This document shows, piece by piece, positions 35,670 through 44,465 of a DNA stretch of 64,000 bases. Under the pieces are notes generated by a model. It saw nothing but the letters and a program-made list of their open reading frames with translations, did no database searches and was not told where the DNA came from. Location of the stretch: positions 1 through 64,000 of the forward strand of contig NZ_JAHKPD010000023.1 of NCBI RefSeq assembly GCF_018860245.1. Reading direction: 5' to 3'. The translations under genes and the position numbers were made by a program. The DNA is from Pseudotamlana agarivorans (GTDB lineage: Bacteria; Bacteroidota; Bacteroidia; Flavobacteriales; Flavobacteriaceae). Numbering within the stretch: position 1 is the stretch's first letter; the number at the start of each line of letters is the position of its first letter.

Positions 35670-35999
35670 TTAAAGGTGTTGTTTTATTTTATTAAGTTGA
35701 TTTTTAATGTCTTCAAGTTTACTAACAATTTCAAAAGTATTTAAAGCTTGTTTTTTTTCTTCTTTAAGGTGTGTTTTGGCGCCTTCTAAAGTGAATCCGC
35801 GTTCTTTCACCAAATGGTAGATAAACTTCAGGTTTTTGATGTCTTCGGGGGTGAATTTTCTATTGCCTTTAGCATTTTTTTTAGGCTTTAATACATCAAA
35901 TTCTTTTTCCCAAAAACGAATCAATGAGGTGTTCACATTAAAAGCTTTGGCAACTTCACCAATGGCATAATAACGTTTTTCGGGCAGGTTTATATGCAT
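35670..35999 (-). CDS. MerR-family transcriptional regulator
   Basis: The 109-aa protein has the MerR winged helix at its N-terminus (KRYYAIGEVAKAFNVNTSLIRFWEKEF), with FKRRG-like residues NAKGNRKFTPEDI, and a short coiled coil. No effector-binding domain is present. It overlaps the M23 peptidase gene in an ATG/TAA arrangement at 35997-35999, so it is co-translated. It could control this operon or alaS, which lies across the divergent promoter. Confidence 0.9.
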   Translation of the reverse strand: MHINLPEKRYYAIGEVAKAFNVNTSLIRFWEKEFDVLKPKKNAKGNRKFTPEDIKNLKFIYHLVKERGFTLEGAKTHLKEEKKQALNTFEIVSKLEDIKNQLNKIKQHL

Positions 36000-36970
36000 T
36001 AATCTAAAGATTGATTTTCTAATGAAGCACGCTCCAATAGTTTATTAAATTCTTCAGCAGTTAAACTGCCGTAATAAAAATTAATAGGGTTAATACGCTC
36101 ACCGTCCTTAAATATTTCATAATGTAGGTGGGGCCCTTGAGAACGTCCTGTACTACCTACAAAACCAATTAAATCACCACGTTTTATTTTTTGGTTTTTT
36201 CTAACATTATATTTATACAGGTGGGCATATAAGCTCACATAACCATAACCATGGTCTATACGAATGTGTTTTCCATAACCTGTAGATCTGGAATCGGCAC
36301 GGGTAATCACACCATCACCAGAAGCATAAATAGGTGTGCCTCTTGGCGCCGAAAAGTCCATGCCGCGGTGCATTTTTCTAACTTTAGTAAACGGGTCGGT
36401 TCGCATGCCATAACCAGAGGCCATACGTGTTAAATCCTTGTTGTTTACTGGTTGAATAGCGGGGATAGCAGCGAGAAGCTTTTCTTTGTCTTCAGCTAAT
36501 TTTGTAATTTCATCAAGCGATTTCGATTGTACAACTATTTGCTTTTGAAGAATGTCAATACGTTTATTACTTTCTATAATTAATTTAGAATTATCGAAAC
36601 CTTCCAAATTCTTGTAGCGATTTACACCACCAAACCCGGCACGACGTTGTTCTTCAGGAATTGGATTGGCTTCAAAATATACACGGTAAATGTTATTGTC
36701 TCTATCGGCAACATTGGCTAAAACAGTTTCAGCATGCTCCATTTTTTTGTTCAGCAGTTCAAATTGTAATTGCGCATTGTGTAATTCGCGCTTTAAAGCA
36801 CGCTCTTTAGGCGATTCTACATATTGGCTCCCTATAAAAACAAATATAAAAGAGAAAAAAGCGGTGCCAAGAACAAAGAAGAACGCATACTTAAAAGTGG
36901 TGCGTTTTTTACGCTGGATCTTCTTATAGGAAAGCGTTTCAGGATCGTAATAGTATTTTACCTTACTCAT
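35999..36970 (-). CDS. M23-family peptidoglycan endopeptidase (membrane anchored)
   Basis: The 323-aa protein has a cytoplasmic N-terminus, a membrane helix at about 28-48, a coiled coil at about 55-165, and a C-terminal M23 domain with zinc ligands in MHRGMDFSAPRG and HLHYEIF. It should cut peptide cross-links in peptidoglycan or act as a non-enzymatic activator. It lies directly divergent from alaS, a pairing common in flavobacteria. Confidence 0.93.
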   Translation of the reverse strand: MSKVKYYYDPETLSYKKIQRKKRTTFKYAFFFVLGTAFFSFIFVFIGSQYVESPKERALKRELHNAQLQFELLNKKMEHAETVLANVADRDNNIYRVYFEANPIPEEQRRAGFGGVNRYKNLEGFDNSKLIIESNKRIDILQKQIVVQSKSLDEITKLAEDKEKLLAAIPAIQPVNNKDLTRMASGYGMRTDPFTKVRKMHRGMDFSAPRGTPIYASGDGVITRADSRSTGYGKHIRIDHGYGYVSLYAHLYKYNVRKNQKIKRGDLIGFVGSTGRSQGPHLHYEIFKDGERINPINFYYGSLTAEEFNKLLERASLENQSLD

Positions 36971-36984
36971 TTCTTAAATTATGC

Positions 36985-36992
36985 TATTTTTG
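36985..36992 (+). promoter_or_regulatory. Distal -7 box of alaS
   Basis: TATTTTTG, exact TAnnTTTG match, 199 bp before alaS. A nearer candidate is TAAATTTG at 37115-37122. Confidence 0.45.
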
Positions 36993-37114
36993 CAGCGCAT
37001 TGAAGGTGATTATAATCTTCAATTAAGCAGTAAACAAACAAACCTACAAAAAATATATTATAAAAATTTTTAATAATAATGGCTTTGAAGTTTAATGCTG
37101 AACCAAATTTAAAA

Positions 37115-37122
37115 TAAATTTG
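37115..37122 (+). promoter_or_regulatory. Proximal -7 box of alaS
   Basis: TAAATTTG, exact TAnnTTTG match, 69 bp before the alaS ATG. The stem-loop at 37140-37173 would lie near the 5' end of the RNA made from it. Confidence 0.5.
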
Positions 37123-37139
37123 TAGCATAAATATAAAAA

Positions 37140-37173
37140 TTGTTTCCCATTAAATCTAATGGATTAGAAACAA
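37140..37173 (+). promoter_or_regulatory. Stem-loop in the alaS leader
   Basis: TTGTTTC pairs with GAAACAA and, inside, CCATTA pairs with TAATGG around an AATC loop; a four-base ATTA bulge sits on the 3' side. This gives 13 base pairs. It ends 18 bp before the start codon. There is no T-run, so it is not a terminator. It could be a leader structure controlling translation or a dimeric repressor site. Confidence 0.55.
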
Positions 37174-37191
37174 GGTGTTTAAAAATATTAC

Positions 37192-39804
37192 ATGAAATCA
37201 CAAGACATTCGCGCTAAGTTTTTAAGTTTTTTTGAAGAAAAACAACACAGTATCGTACCATCGGCTCCAATGGTTTTAAAAGATGACCCAACCTTAATGT
37301 TTGTAAATGCAGGAATGGCGCCTTTTAAAGAATATTTTTTAGGGAATGCAAAGCCTAAAAATAATAGGATCACAGATTCTCAAAAATGTTTACGTGTTTC
37401 TGGTAAGCACAACGACTTGGAAGAGGTTGGTTATGATACCTATCACCACACCTTGTTTGAAATGCTTGGAAACTGGAGTTTTGGTGATTACTTTAAAGAG
37501 GAAGCAATTGCTTGGGCTTGGGAATTATTAACCGAAGTTTTTAAAATCGATAAAGATATTTTATATGTATCGGTTTTTGAAGGGAGCGAAGAAGATGGTC
37601 TTGGTCTAGATACTGAAGCCTTAGAAATTTGGAAAAAATATATTTCTGAAGACCGTATCATCACAGGTGATAAGAAAGATAATTTCTGGGAAATGGGCGA
37701 TCAAGGACCTTGCGGACCTTGTAGTGAAATTCATGTTGATATTCGTTCTGCCGAAGAAAAAGCAAAAATCCCTGGAAAGGATTTAGTAAATAAAGACCAC
37801 CCTCAAGTTGTAGAAATCTGGAACCTGGTTTTCATGCAATACAATAGAAAAGCTAATGGTTCATTAGAGGCATTGCCAAATAAACATATCGATACCGGTA
37901 TGGGCTTTGAGCGTTTATGTATGGTTTTACAAGGTGTTCAGTCTAATTATGATACCGATGTGTTTACACCTATAATTAAAGAGGTTGAAGCCATTACTAA
38001 TAAAACTTACGGTAAAGATGAAAAGGTAGATGTCGCTATTCGTGTTATTTGCGATCATGTGCGTGCGGTTGCTTTTTCTATTGCTGACGGACAATTACCG
38101 AGTAACACCGGTGCCGGTTACGTGATTCGTAGAATTTTACGTCGTGCCGTGCGTTACGGATTTACTTTCCTCGATAAAAAAGAACCGTTTATTTATAGAT
38201 TGGTTGAAGTTTTAGATAAAAAAATGGGGAAAGCTTTCCCTGAATTAAAAATTCAAAAACAACTTGTTGAAAATGTGATTAAAGAAGAAGAGCAGTCTTT
38301 TTTAAGAACTTTAGACCAAGGTTTGGTGTTATTAAATCGTGTTGTTGAAGAAACAAAAGAAGGTACCGTTTCTGGAACTAAAGCTTTCGAATTATATGAC
38401 ACTTACGGATTTCCAATCGATTTAACAGCCTTAATTCTTTCTGAAAAAGGGTTGAAGCTGGATGAAAAAGGTTTCGAGGAAGAACTTCAGAAACAAAAAA
38501 GGCGTTCGCGTGCCGCTAGTGAAATGTCCACTGATGATTGGACGGTTTTAATTGAAGATGATGTTGAAGAATTTATCGGTTATGATGCGCTTGAAGCTAA
38601 GGTGAAGCTTACACGCTACAGAAAAGTGACCTCTAAAAAAGATGGCGACATGTATCAATTGGTGTTTAATTTAACACCATTTTACCCAGAAGGAGGCGGA
38701 CAAGTAGGTGATAAGGGGTATATTGAAGATGCTTATGGTGATGTGGTTTATATCCTGAATACTAAAAAGGAAAACAACGTTATCATTCACTTTACTGAAA
38801 CTTTACCAAAACATTTAAACGAGTCTCTAAAAGTGGTGGTTGACGAAAAACAACGCCACAGAACAGAATGTAATCATACGGCAACACACCTGTTGCATCA
38901 AGCCCTTCGTTCCATTTTAGGAACCCACGTAGAGCAAAAAGGAAGTGCGGTACACTCTAAATATTTACGTTTTGATTTCTCTCATTTTTCTAAGCTTACG
39001 GAAGATGAATTACACGATATTGAAAGTTTTGTAAATGCGCGAATTAGCGGAAAAATACCATTAGTTGAAAAACGAAATGTCCCTAAGGAAGAAGCCATTG
39101 CCGATGGTGCCATGAGTTTATTTGGCGAAAAATACGGCGATACCGTACGTTCTATTCAATTCGGACAATCTATTGAGCTTTGTGGTGGGACACACGTTAA
39201 AAATACCGCTGATATTTGGCACTTTAAAATTGTATCTGAAGGCGCTGTTGCAGCAGGAATTAGACGTATTGAAGCCATTACCAATGATGGGGTTAAAGGG
39301 TATTATACAGAAAACAACCGCTCTTTTCAAGAGATGAAAGGCTTGCTTAATAATGCTAAAGAGCCTGTAAAGGCACTTCAGAATTTACAAGAAGAAAATG
39401 CGAATCTTAAAAAGCAAATTGAAAGCTTATTAAAAGACAAAGCAAAAAATGTAAAAGGTGAACTTAAAAGTGAATTAACCGAAATAAACGGCATTCAATT
39501 TTTAGCTAAGAAATTAGATTTAGATGCTGGCGGATTAAAAGATGTGGCTTTTGAACTAGGGAGTCAGTTTGATAACTTATTCTTATTATTTGCTACCGAA
39601 AAAGACGGTAAAGCTTTATTGTCATGCTATATTTCTAAGGAATTGGTGGCAAGTAAAGGCTTAAATGCTGGTCAGGTGGTGCGCGAACTAGGTAAATTCA
39701 TCCAAGGTGGTGGTGGCGGACAACCATTCTTCGCGACTGCAGGTGGTAAAAATCCAGGTGGTATCGAACAAGCTTTAGCGGAAGCTAAAAATTATATCGT
39801 ATAA
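37192..39804 (+). CDS. alaS: Alanyl-tRNA synthetase
   Basis: The 870-aa enzyme has the class II catalytic core at about 1-260 ([40 protein letters not shown]), a tRNA-recognition domain, the editing domain with HTATHLLHQ and CGGTH zinc ligands, and a C-Ala domain ending in [18 protein letters not shown]. It charges tRNA-Ala and removes mischarged Ser or Gly. Length is normal. It is transcribed away from the M23 operon. Confidence 0.98.
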   Translation: MKSQDIRAKFLSFFEEKQHSIVPSAPMVLKDDPTLMFVNAGMAPFKEYFLGNAKPKNNRITDSQKCLRVSGKHNDLEEVGYDTYHHTLFEMLGNWSFGDYFKEEAIAWAWELLTEVFKIDKDILYVSVFEGSEEDGLGLDTEALEIWKKYISEDRIITGDKKDNFWEMGDQGPCGPCSEIHVDIRSAEEKAKIPGKDLVNKDHPQVVEIWNLVFMQYNRKANGSLEALPNKHIDTGMGFERLCMVLQGVQSNYDTDVFTPIIKEVEAITNKTYGKDEKVDVAIRVICDHVRAVAFSIADGQLPSNTGAGYVIRRILRRAVRYGFTFLDKKEPFIYRLVEVLDKKMGKAFPELKIQKQLVENVIKEEEQSFLRTLDQGLVLLNRVVEETKEGTVSGTKAFELYDTYGFPIDLTALILSEKGLKLDEKGFEEELQKQKRRSRAASEMSTDDWTVLIEDDVEEFIGYDALEAKVKLTRYRKVTSKKDGDMYQLVFNLTPFYPEGGGQVGDKGYIEDAYGDVVYILNTKKENNVIIHFTETLPKHLNESLKVVVDEKQRHRTECNHTATHLLHQALRSILGTHVEQKGSAVHSKYLRFDFSHFSKLTEDELHDIESFVNARISGKIPLVEKRNVPKEEAIADGAMSLFGEKYGDTVRSIQFGQSIELCGGTHVKNTADIWHFKIVSEGAVAAGIRRIEAITNDGVKGYYTENNRSFQEMKGLLNNAKEPVKALQNLQEENANLKKQIESLLKDKAKNVKGELKSELTEINGIQFLAKKLDLDAGGLKDVAFELGSQFDNLFLLFATEKDGKALLSCYISKELVASKGLNAGQVVRELGKFIQGGGGGQPFFATAGGKNPGGIEQALAEAKNYIV

Positions 39805-39820
39805 GAAAGTTTCATAGAAG

Positions 39821-39872
39821 TAAAGTGATAAAGTTTTAATGGTTTCTAAAACCTAGCTTTATCACTTTATAT
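39821..39872 (+). terminator. Terminator-like hairpin after alaS
   Basis: TAAAGTGATAAAG and CTTTATCACTTTA form a perfect 13-bp stem with a 23-nt loop. The following sequence is T-rich but interrupted, so termination may be partial. Confidence 0.6.
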
Positions 39873-39898
39873 CTATTTGACTTTACAATTTTAAACAA

Positions 39899-40864
39899 GT
39901 GGACCTTCAAACTAAAATAGCATTAAGGAAGCAGTCGGAGCATCTCATAGACTATAATTCCAATTTGTTGATGATAGGTTCCTGTTTTTCTGAAAACATA
40001 GGGGAGAGGCTAGCTTACTTTAAATTCCAAAGCACCCAAAATCCGTTTGGTATACTTTTTCACCCTTTGGCTATTGAAACGCTAATAACCAACGCCGTTG
40101 AAAAAAAGATCTATACCAATGACGATGTTTTTTTTCACAACGAACAATGGCATTCTTTCGATGCACATTCAAAGTTAAGCCATACTTCAAAAGAAACTTT
40201 AATTAGTAGGCTGAACCAAAATGTAGCCGCAACTCAAGAATCATTAAATAAAGCCTCGCATGTTATTATCACTTTCGGTACGGCCTGGGTTTATCGTTTT
40301 ATTGAAACTCAAAAAGTAGTTGCCAACTGCCATAAAATTCCACAAAAGCAATTTTTAAAAACCTTATTGTCTGTTCAGGAAATATATGAGACTTTAGAGT
40401 CCATAACAAAATCGATAAGAAGTATAAATTCAAATACTGCTGTTGTTTTCACGGTTTCACCCGTACGACATTTAAAGGATGGTTTTATCGAAAACACCCA
40501 AAGCAAAGCACATTTGATTTCTGCGATACATGAGTTCTTAAATCAGAATAAAATAGCTAAAGATGTAGAAGCGTTTTATTTTCCATCGTACGAAATCATG
40601 ATGGATGAACTTCGTGATTATCGCTTTTATGTCGAAGATATGGTACATCCGAATACATTGGCCATTCAATACATTTGGGAGATGTTTAAAACGGTCTGGA
40701 TTTCAGATGAAATTTCAAAAACTATGGATACCGTTGATGGTATTCAAAAAGGGCTTCAGCATAAGGCATTCAATGAAAACTCTAAAGCGCATCAAAAATT
40801 TCTTCATAATCTAAATGAAAAGATTGGCGCGTTGCAAACCACTTTTCCGCAGATAAAATTTTGA
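39899..40864 (+). CDS. GSCFA-domain protein
   Basis: The 321-aa protein contains the family signature GSCFSEN near residue 27 and NPFGILFHP near residue 49, and later DDMVHPN-like residues EDMVHPNTLAIQYIWE. GSCFA proteins resemble SGNH-type hydrolases but no activity is established. A GTG at 39899 is the most likely start, since sequence conservation begins there. It stands alone between alaS and the 440-bp intergenic region. Confidence 0.85.
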   Translation: MDLQTKIALRKQSEHLIDYNSNLLMIGSCFSENIGERLAYFKFQSTQNPFGILFHPLAIETLITNAVEKKIYTNDDVFFHNEQWHSFDAHSKLSHTSKETLISRLNQNVAATQESLNKASHVIITFGTAWVYRFIETQKVVANCHKIPQKQFLKTLLSVQEIYETLESITKSIRSINSNTAVVFTVSPVRHLKDGFIENTQSKAHLISAIHEFLNQNKIAKDVEAFYFPSYEIMMDELRDYRFYVEDMVHPNTLAIQYIWEMFKTVWISDEISKTMDTVDGIQKGLQHKAFNENSKAHQKFLHNLNEKIGALQTTFPQIKF

Positions 40865-41005
40865 ATTATTAACGGACACCCATTTTTAAGGAATTCAATT
40901 CACAAAATTCATTTCGACTCTTTTTAATAGCACTTAATCGAAAAACAGAGTGCATCTACTTCTATTAATTGTACTTTTATAAATGCTATTAATCAGTTTA
41001 TCATA
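40865..41005. other. Intergenic region, no gene seen
   Basis: A spacer between the GSCFA gene and the terminator-like hairpin at 41006. A weak promoter-like TACTTTTA occurs near 40972. It could begin a short RNA ending at 41053, or the hairpin could simply be the GSCFA terminator. Confidence 0.35.
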
Positions 41006-41053
41006 AAAAGCATCATAGTCCAAATCTAAAAGGGTGGTCGTTGGTGCTTTTTT
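41006..41053 (+). terminator. Intrinsic terminator between GSCFA and sRNA D
   Basis: AAAAGCATCA and TGGTGCTTTT form a ten-base stem (one G-T pair) around 26 nt, followed by T-run. It ends either the GSCFA transcript or a separate short RNA. Confidence 0.6.
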
Positions 41054-41149
41054 TATGCTTTTATTTTACAGCAAGGGAATTAGGTGAATTGTTAACTTAA
41101 AATAAGATTAACTTAACAATGCCCTAATATGAATTAATCAGATCTCCTT

Positions 41150-41157
41150 TATCTTTG
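41150..41157 (+). promoter_or_regulatory. Predicted -7 box of sRNA D
   Basis: TATCTTTG, exact TAnnTTTG match, followed 60-70 nt later by an intrinsic terminator. Confidence 0.55.
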
Positions 41158-41162
41158 AACTG

Positions 41163-41225
41163 TTTAGTTTAAACAACTTAATTACATTGGTAGGCTTCAT
41201 ATGTCGAAGGAACCGATGTTTTTTT
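41163..41225 (+). ncRNA. Candidate small RNA D
   Basis: About 63 nt between a consensus promoter box and a terminator whose stem combines ACAT/ATGT, GGT/ACC and CTTC/GAAG around ATATGTC, then seven T residues (41184-41225). The 5' part contains GTTTAGTTTAAAC, which resembles the GGTTAGTTTAAAC of sRNA copies A and B. No coding frame fits. It lies 80 bp before the DUF4230 gene and ends before it, so it could also be a premature-termination leader of that gene. Confidence 0.5.
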
Positions 41226-41304
41226 GTTTTATAACCTCTCGTGTTTAGTTTGTAATAGGTGTTCGATTGTAATGAACGCATCAAAAATTTTTCTAAATTA
41301 GTAC

Positions 41305-41919
41305 ATGCGAAAAATTATTTTAGGTATCGTTATTACTATAGTGGTGCTTTATGGTTTTAAAACCTGTGAAGCTAAAAAGGAAGAAAAAACTATTCTTTAT
41401 GAAAATTCGGCCCTCATACAAAAACAAATAAATAATGTAGGTAAGCTTATTGTTACAGAAGGGCACTTTAGTCAGGTTTTTAATTATCAGAACTCTAAGG
41501 AAATACTAAGTAATTATTTAACAGTAGAGAAGAAAGCATTAGTCATTGTTAATGCTGATGTTACTGTGGCTTACGATTTAAGTAAAATTGAATTTGAAGT
41601 GGATGAAGCCTCTAAAACACTCAAGATTTTAAGTATTCCTGAAGAAGAAATTAGTATTAATCCCGATTTTGAATATTACGATGTACAAGCCGATTTTTTA
41701 AATCCGTTTGAAGCTAAAGATTATAATAAAATCAAGAAGACGGTAAATGCTTCTTTAAAGAAGAAAATTGATAAATCAGCGTTAAAAAGTAACGCCAAAA
41801 ACCGATTGATTAGTGAACTTTCAAAATTCTATATTCTTACCAATTCTATGGGGTGGACACTGCAATACAACGAAACACCCATTTCTGAAGCAGATGATTT
41901 TAAAGGTTTAAAGCTCTAA
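41305..41919 (+). CDS. DUF4230 membrane-anchored protein
   Basis: The 204-aa protein has one N-terminal membrane helix (about 3-20) and a soluble domain with GKLIVTEGHFSQVFNY and ALVIVNADVTVAYDL, matching the DUF4230 family found in Bacteroidota. The role is unknown. Its 3' end overlaps the convergent rhodanese gene by 12 bp. Confidence 0.8.
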   Translation: MRKIILGIVITIVVLYGFKTCEAKKEEKTILYENSALIQKQINNVGKLIVTEGHFSQVFNYQNSKEILSNYLTVEKKALVIVNADVTVAYDLSKIEFEVDEASKTLKILSIPEEEISINPDFEYYDVQADFLNPFEAKDYNKIKKTVNASLKKKIDKSALKSNAKNRLISELSKFYILTNSMGWTLQYNETPISEADDFKGLKL

Positions 41920-42219
41920 TTTCTTATACAAACTCATAAACCCACCACCGTTTAAAGTTTCAATCCCATTCGATTTTAGTAAGGCAGCAGCACTTCCAGA
42001 ACGCACGCCGCTTGCACAACAAGTAATAACAGGTTTGTTAAGTTTTTTAATGTTTTCTATGTTAGCGTTCAGGGTTTGTAAAGGCATGTTTTTTGATCCA
42101 GGAATCGCACTTTGACTGTATTCCGAAACTGTTCTAACATCTATAATAATGGCGCCTCTAGATTGAAAATCTTTAATTTTAACGCTTTTGTTTCCAAAAA
42201 GTGAATTTAATATACCCAT
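41908..42219 (-). CDS. Rhodanese-like single-domain protein
   Basis: The 103-aa protein is one rhodanese domain with the active-site loop CCASGVRS (second Cys is the catalytic one), IIIDVRTVSEY at the start and a Gly-rich end. It could transfer sulfane sulfur or act in redox/detoxification. No signal sequence is apparent. It overlaps the DUF4230 gene at its 3' end. Confidence 0.9.
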   Translation of the reverse strand: MGILNSLFGNKSVKIKDFQSRGAIIIDVRTVSEYSQSAIPGSKNMPLQTLNANIENIKKLNKPVITCCASGVRSGSAAALLKSNGIETLNGGGFMSLYKKLEL

Positions 42220-42323
42220 AATACTTTAAGTTTTATACAAAGATATCTTTCATTTATTAAAATGAAGGTAACAAGTGTTACTAATTATTTTGTGTATATT
42301 CAGCCCGTTAAACTTAAGAGATC

Positions 42324-43073
42324 ATGGAAGCTTACGTCAATTTAAATATAGAAAATAGTGTTGGGTATATCGAATTTTTTCATCCCAACAGAAACGCTAT
42401 GCCTAGTGATGTTTTAAAAGATTTAACAGAAACCATTAAACACGCAGGGAACAATCCTGAAATTAAAGTGATTGTTTTAAAAAGTGGTGGCGATCGTACG
42501 TTTTGTGCAGGCGCCAGTTTTAATGAACTTATAGAAATCGAAGATGCCGAAACTGGAAAACAATTTTTTTCTGGTTTTGCTAACGTGATTAATGCCATGC
42601 GTACTTGTCCGAAATTAATCATTGGCCGTGTACAAGGAAAGGCTGTTGGTGGCGGTGTTGGTATTGCTGCAGCGACCGATTATTGCTTGGCTTCACAATA
42701 TGCAGCAATAAAACTTAGTGAATTAAGTATTGGTATTGGTCCGTTTGTAATAGAACCGGCAGTTTCTAGAAAAATGGGTAAAATGACGATGTCTCAAATG
42801 ACGATCAACGCAGAGGAATTTTATTCAGCAGAATTCGCCAAGGAAAAAGGTTTATACGGTGACCTTTTTGATAGCGTTGAAGTATTAGATAAAGCGGTTT
42901 CTGATCTTGCCGAAAAGCTTATAACTTATAATCCTGAAGCCCTAAAAGCTATGAAAAGCGTTATTTGGGAAGGTACCGCACATTGGGATACGCTTTTAGC
43001 AGAACGCGCGGAAATAAGCGGGCGCTTGGTTTTGAGTGATTTTACAAAAGAAACGTTGAAGCGTTTTAAGTAA
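42324..43073 (+). CDS. Enoyl-CoA hydratase/isomerase family protein
   Basis: The 249-aa protein is a crotonase-fold enzyme with the oxyanion-hole regions DRTFCAGASF and GRVQGKAVGGGVGIAAATDYCLA. The second of the two usual catalytic acids sits near LSIGIGPFVIEP. The exact substrate cannot be set. It may act in fatty-acid, amino-acid or phenylacetate breakdown. There is no neighbouring beta-oxidation gene. Confidence 0.85.
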   Translation: MEAYVNLNIENSVGYIEFFHPNRNAMPSDVLKDLTETIKHAGNNPEIKVIVLKSGGDRTFCAGASFNELIEIEDAETGKQFFSGFANVINAMRTCPKLIIGRVQGKAVGGGVGIAAATDYCLASQYAAIKLSELSIGIGPFVIEPAVSRKMGKMTMSQMTINAEEFYSAEFAKEKGLYGDLFDSVEVLDKAVSDLAEKLITYNPEALKAMKSVIWEGTAHWDTLLAERAEISGRLVLSDFTKETLKRFK

Positions 43074-43172
43074 GGTGTTGGTTTTTTTGTATAATTATTT
43101 ATTTCACCTAAGATTATTTTAGGAGTATTGCTTACTACAAGCATTAATTTGATGTTATCAAGATAATAGAAT

Positions 43173-44099
43173 TTATTGATATTCATCAAACCAATTAAAG
43201 TGGCTTTTCATAATATGATCTTTGTTTTCGTTGATATTCTCAATGAAACCTTTTGCTATAGAAGATAGATTTTTCGATTTCAACCATATTAAATTCCAGT
43301 CCGTTTTCATTGGGAGTTTTTTAAATGGAATAACTTGGAGGTCTCCATTTTTAAGTTCATTTTTAATTCCAATTAAAGGCATTATCGAATAGCCTAATCC
43401 TGCAACTATAGCTTGTTTTAGCGCTTCGTTGGATTTTAATTCCATTTTCTTATAAATTGAAATTTTATTAGATACTAAAAAGTGCTCCATTTTTTTACGT
43501 GTTGCAGAGCCTTGTTCTCTGAATATGAGCGGGAGCTGTTCTAGTTCTTTGTTTGAAATGTATTTTCCGGTTGATTTGTATTGTTTACCACCAACAAGGT
43601 AAAGCTTGTTATCCATCAATTGAATACGGTTTATTTTCAAATGCTTAGGAATAGTAGATACTAAGGCAAAATCTATTTCATTGTTCTCTAAGGATCTTAC
43701 AACTTCTGTTTTATTGGTTACATCCATAGAGAGATCGACACCTTTATGCTGATTGATAAAATCAGTTAAGAAATAGGGCATAACATATTTTGCTGTAGAT
43801 ACTATGGCAATTTTAAGTTTTCCTGCCAATTCTCCTTGAAAAGACAAGGCTTTATAATTTATAGCATGAACCTCATTTAAAATTTTCTCAGCAGCTAATG
43901 CGATTTCTTCTCCAAATTCTGTGATGTAAATTTTTCTACCAACAACCTCAAATAAGGGTATTTGAAATTGATCTTGAAAATTTTTTAACTGAATAGATAC
44001 GGCAGGTTGTGTTAAGAATAATTCATCAGAGGCTTTTGTAACACTTTGAAGTTTACTCACTCTATGGAATATTTCTAATTGGTGTAAAGTGAATTTCAT
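43173..44099 (-). CDS. LysR-type transcriptional regulator
   Basis: The 308-aa protein has the N-terminal LysR winged helix (residues about 1-60, SVTKASDELFLTQPAVSIQLKN split as typical) and a periplasmic-binding-like effector domain (about 90-295). Overall likeness is to CbbR/CysB-type LTTRs, which respond to carbon or sulfur metabolites. It is divergent from the small-membrane-protein/SbtA genes across 90 bp that contain a 30-bp palindrome (44141-44170), so it most likely regulates the bicarbonate transporter and itself. Confidence 0.9.
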   Translation of the reverse strand: MKFTLHQLEIFHRVSKLQSVTKASDELFLTQPAVSIQLKNFQDQFQIPLFEVVGRKIYITEFGEEIALAAEKILNEVHAINYKALSFQGELAGKLKIAIVSTAKYVMPYFLTDFINQHKGVDLSMDVTNKTEVVRSLENNEIDFALVSTIPKHLKINRIQLMDNKLYLVGGKQYKSTGKYISNKELEQLPLIFREQGSATRKKMEHFLVSNKISIYKKMELKSNEALKQAIVAGLGYSIMPLIGIKNELKNGDLQVIPFKKLPMKTDWNLIWLKSKNLSSIAKGFIENINENKDHIMKSHFNWFDEYQ

Positions 44100-44140
44100 A
44101 AATATATTTTATATATAACATAATAAAAATAAATAAAAAT

Positions 44141-44170
44141 TTATGAATAATACGTATAATATTTGCATAA
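44141..44170. promoter_or_regulatory. LysR-box-like palindrome
   Basis: TTATG and CATAA arms flank ATACGTAT, giving an imperfect 30-bp inverted repeat in the lysR/sbtA intergenic region. It overlaps a weak -7 box (AATATTTG) for the plus-strand genes. Confidence 0.5.
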
Positions 44171-44189
44171 ATAATTAAAATATAAAACA

Positions 44190-44429
44190 ATGAGTGAATT
44201 TGTAGTGAGAGAAAAAGAGCCGATAAGGTTTAGAGTTAAATCATTTTTAGTTAAGAACGCGTCTAAAAACAAGTGGAGCATTATTTTAAAAACAGTGGTT
44301 CTTATAGTTGGTTTTTCTCAGCTTATCTATATGTCACTTAGTAATAATCGTCTTATGTTATCTGAAATACTAACGGTAACAGGATTGTTGTCGTTGCTGT
44401 TTTTTGTTCACGTATTATCTAGCAAATAA
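44190..44429 (+). CDS. Small two-helix membrane protein upstream of SbtA
   Basis: The 79-aa protein has a charged cytoplasmic N-terminus (residues 1-28) and two hydrophobic segments (about 30-48 and 56-76). I recognise no family. It lies 36 bp before the SbtA gene and may be co-transcribed. It might be a regulator or partner of the transporter, but this is inferred from position only. Confidence 0.6.
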   Translation: MSEFVVREKEPIRFRVKSFLVKNASKNKWSIILKTVVLIVGFSQLIYMSLSNNRLMLSEILTVTGLLSLLFFVHVLSSK

Positions 44430-44465
44430 GAATTAATAGAAATTTTATAAACCATCGAATAACAA

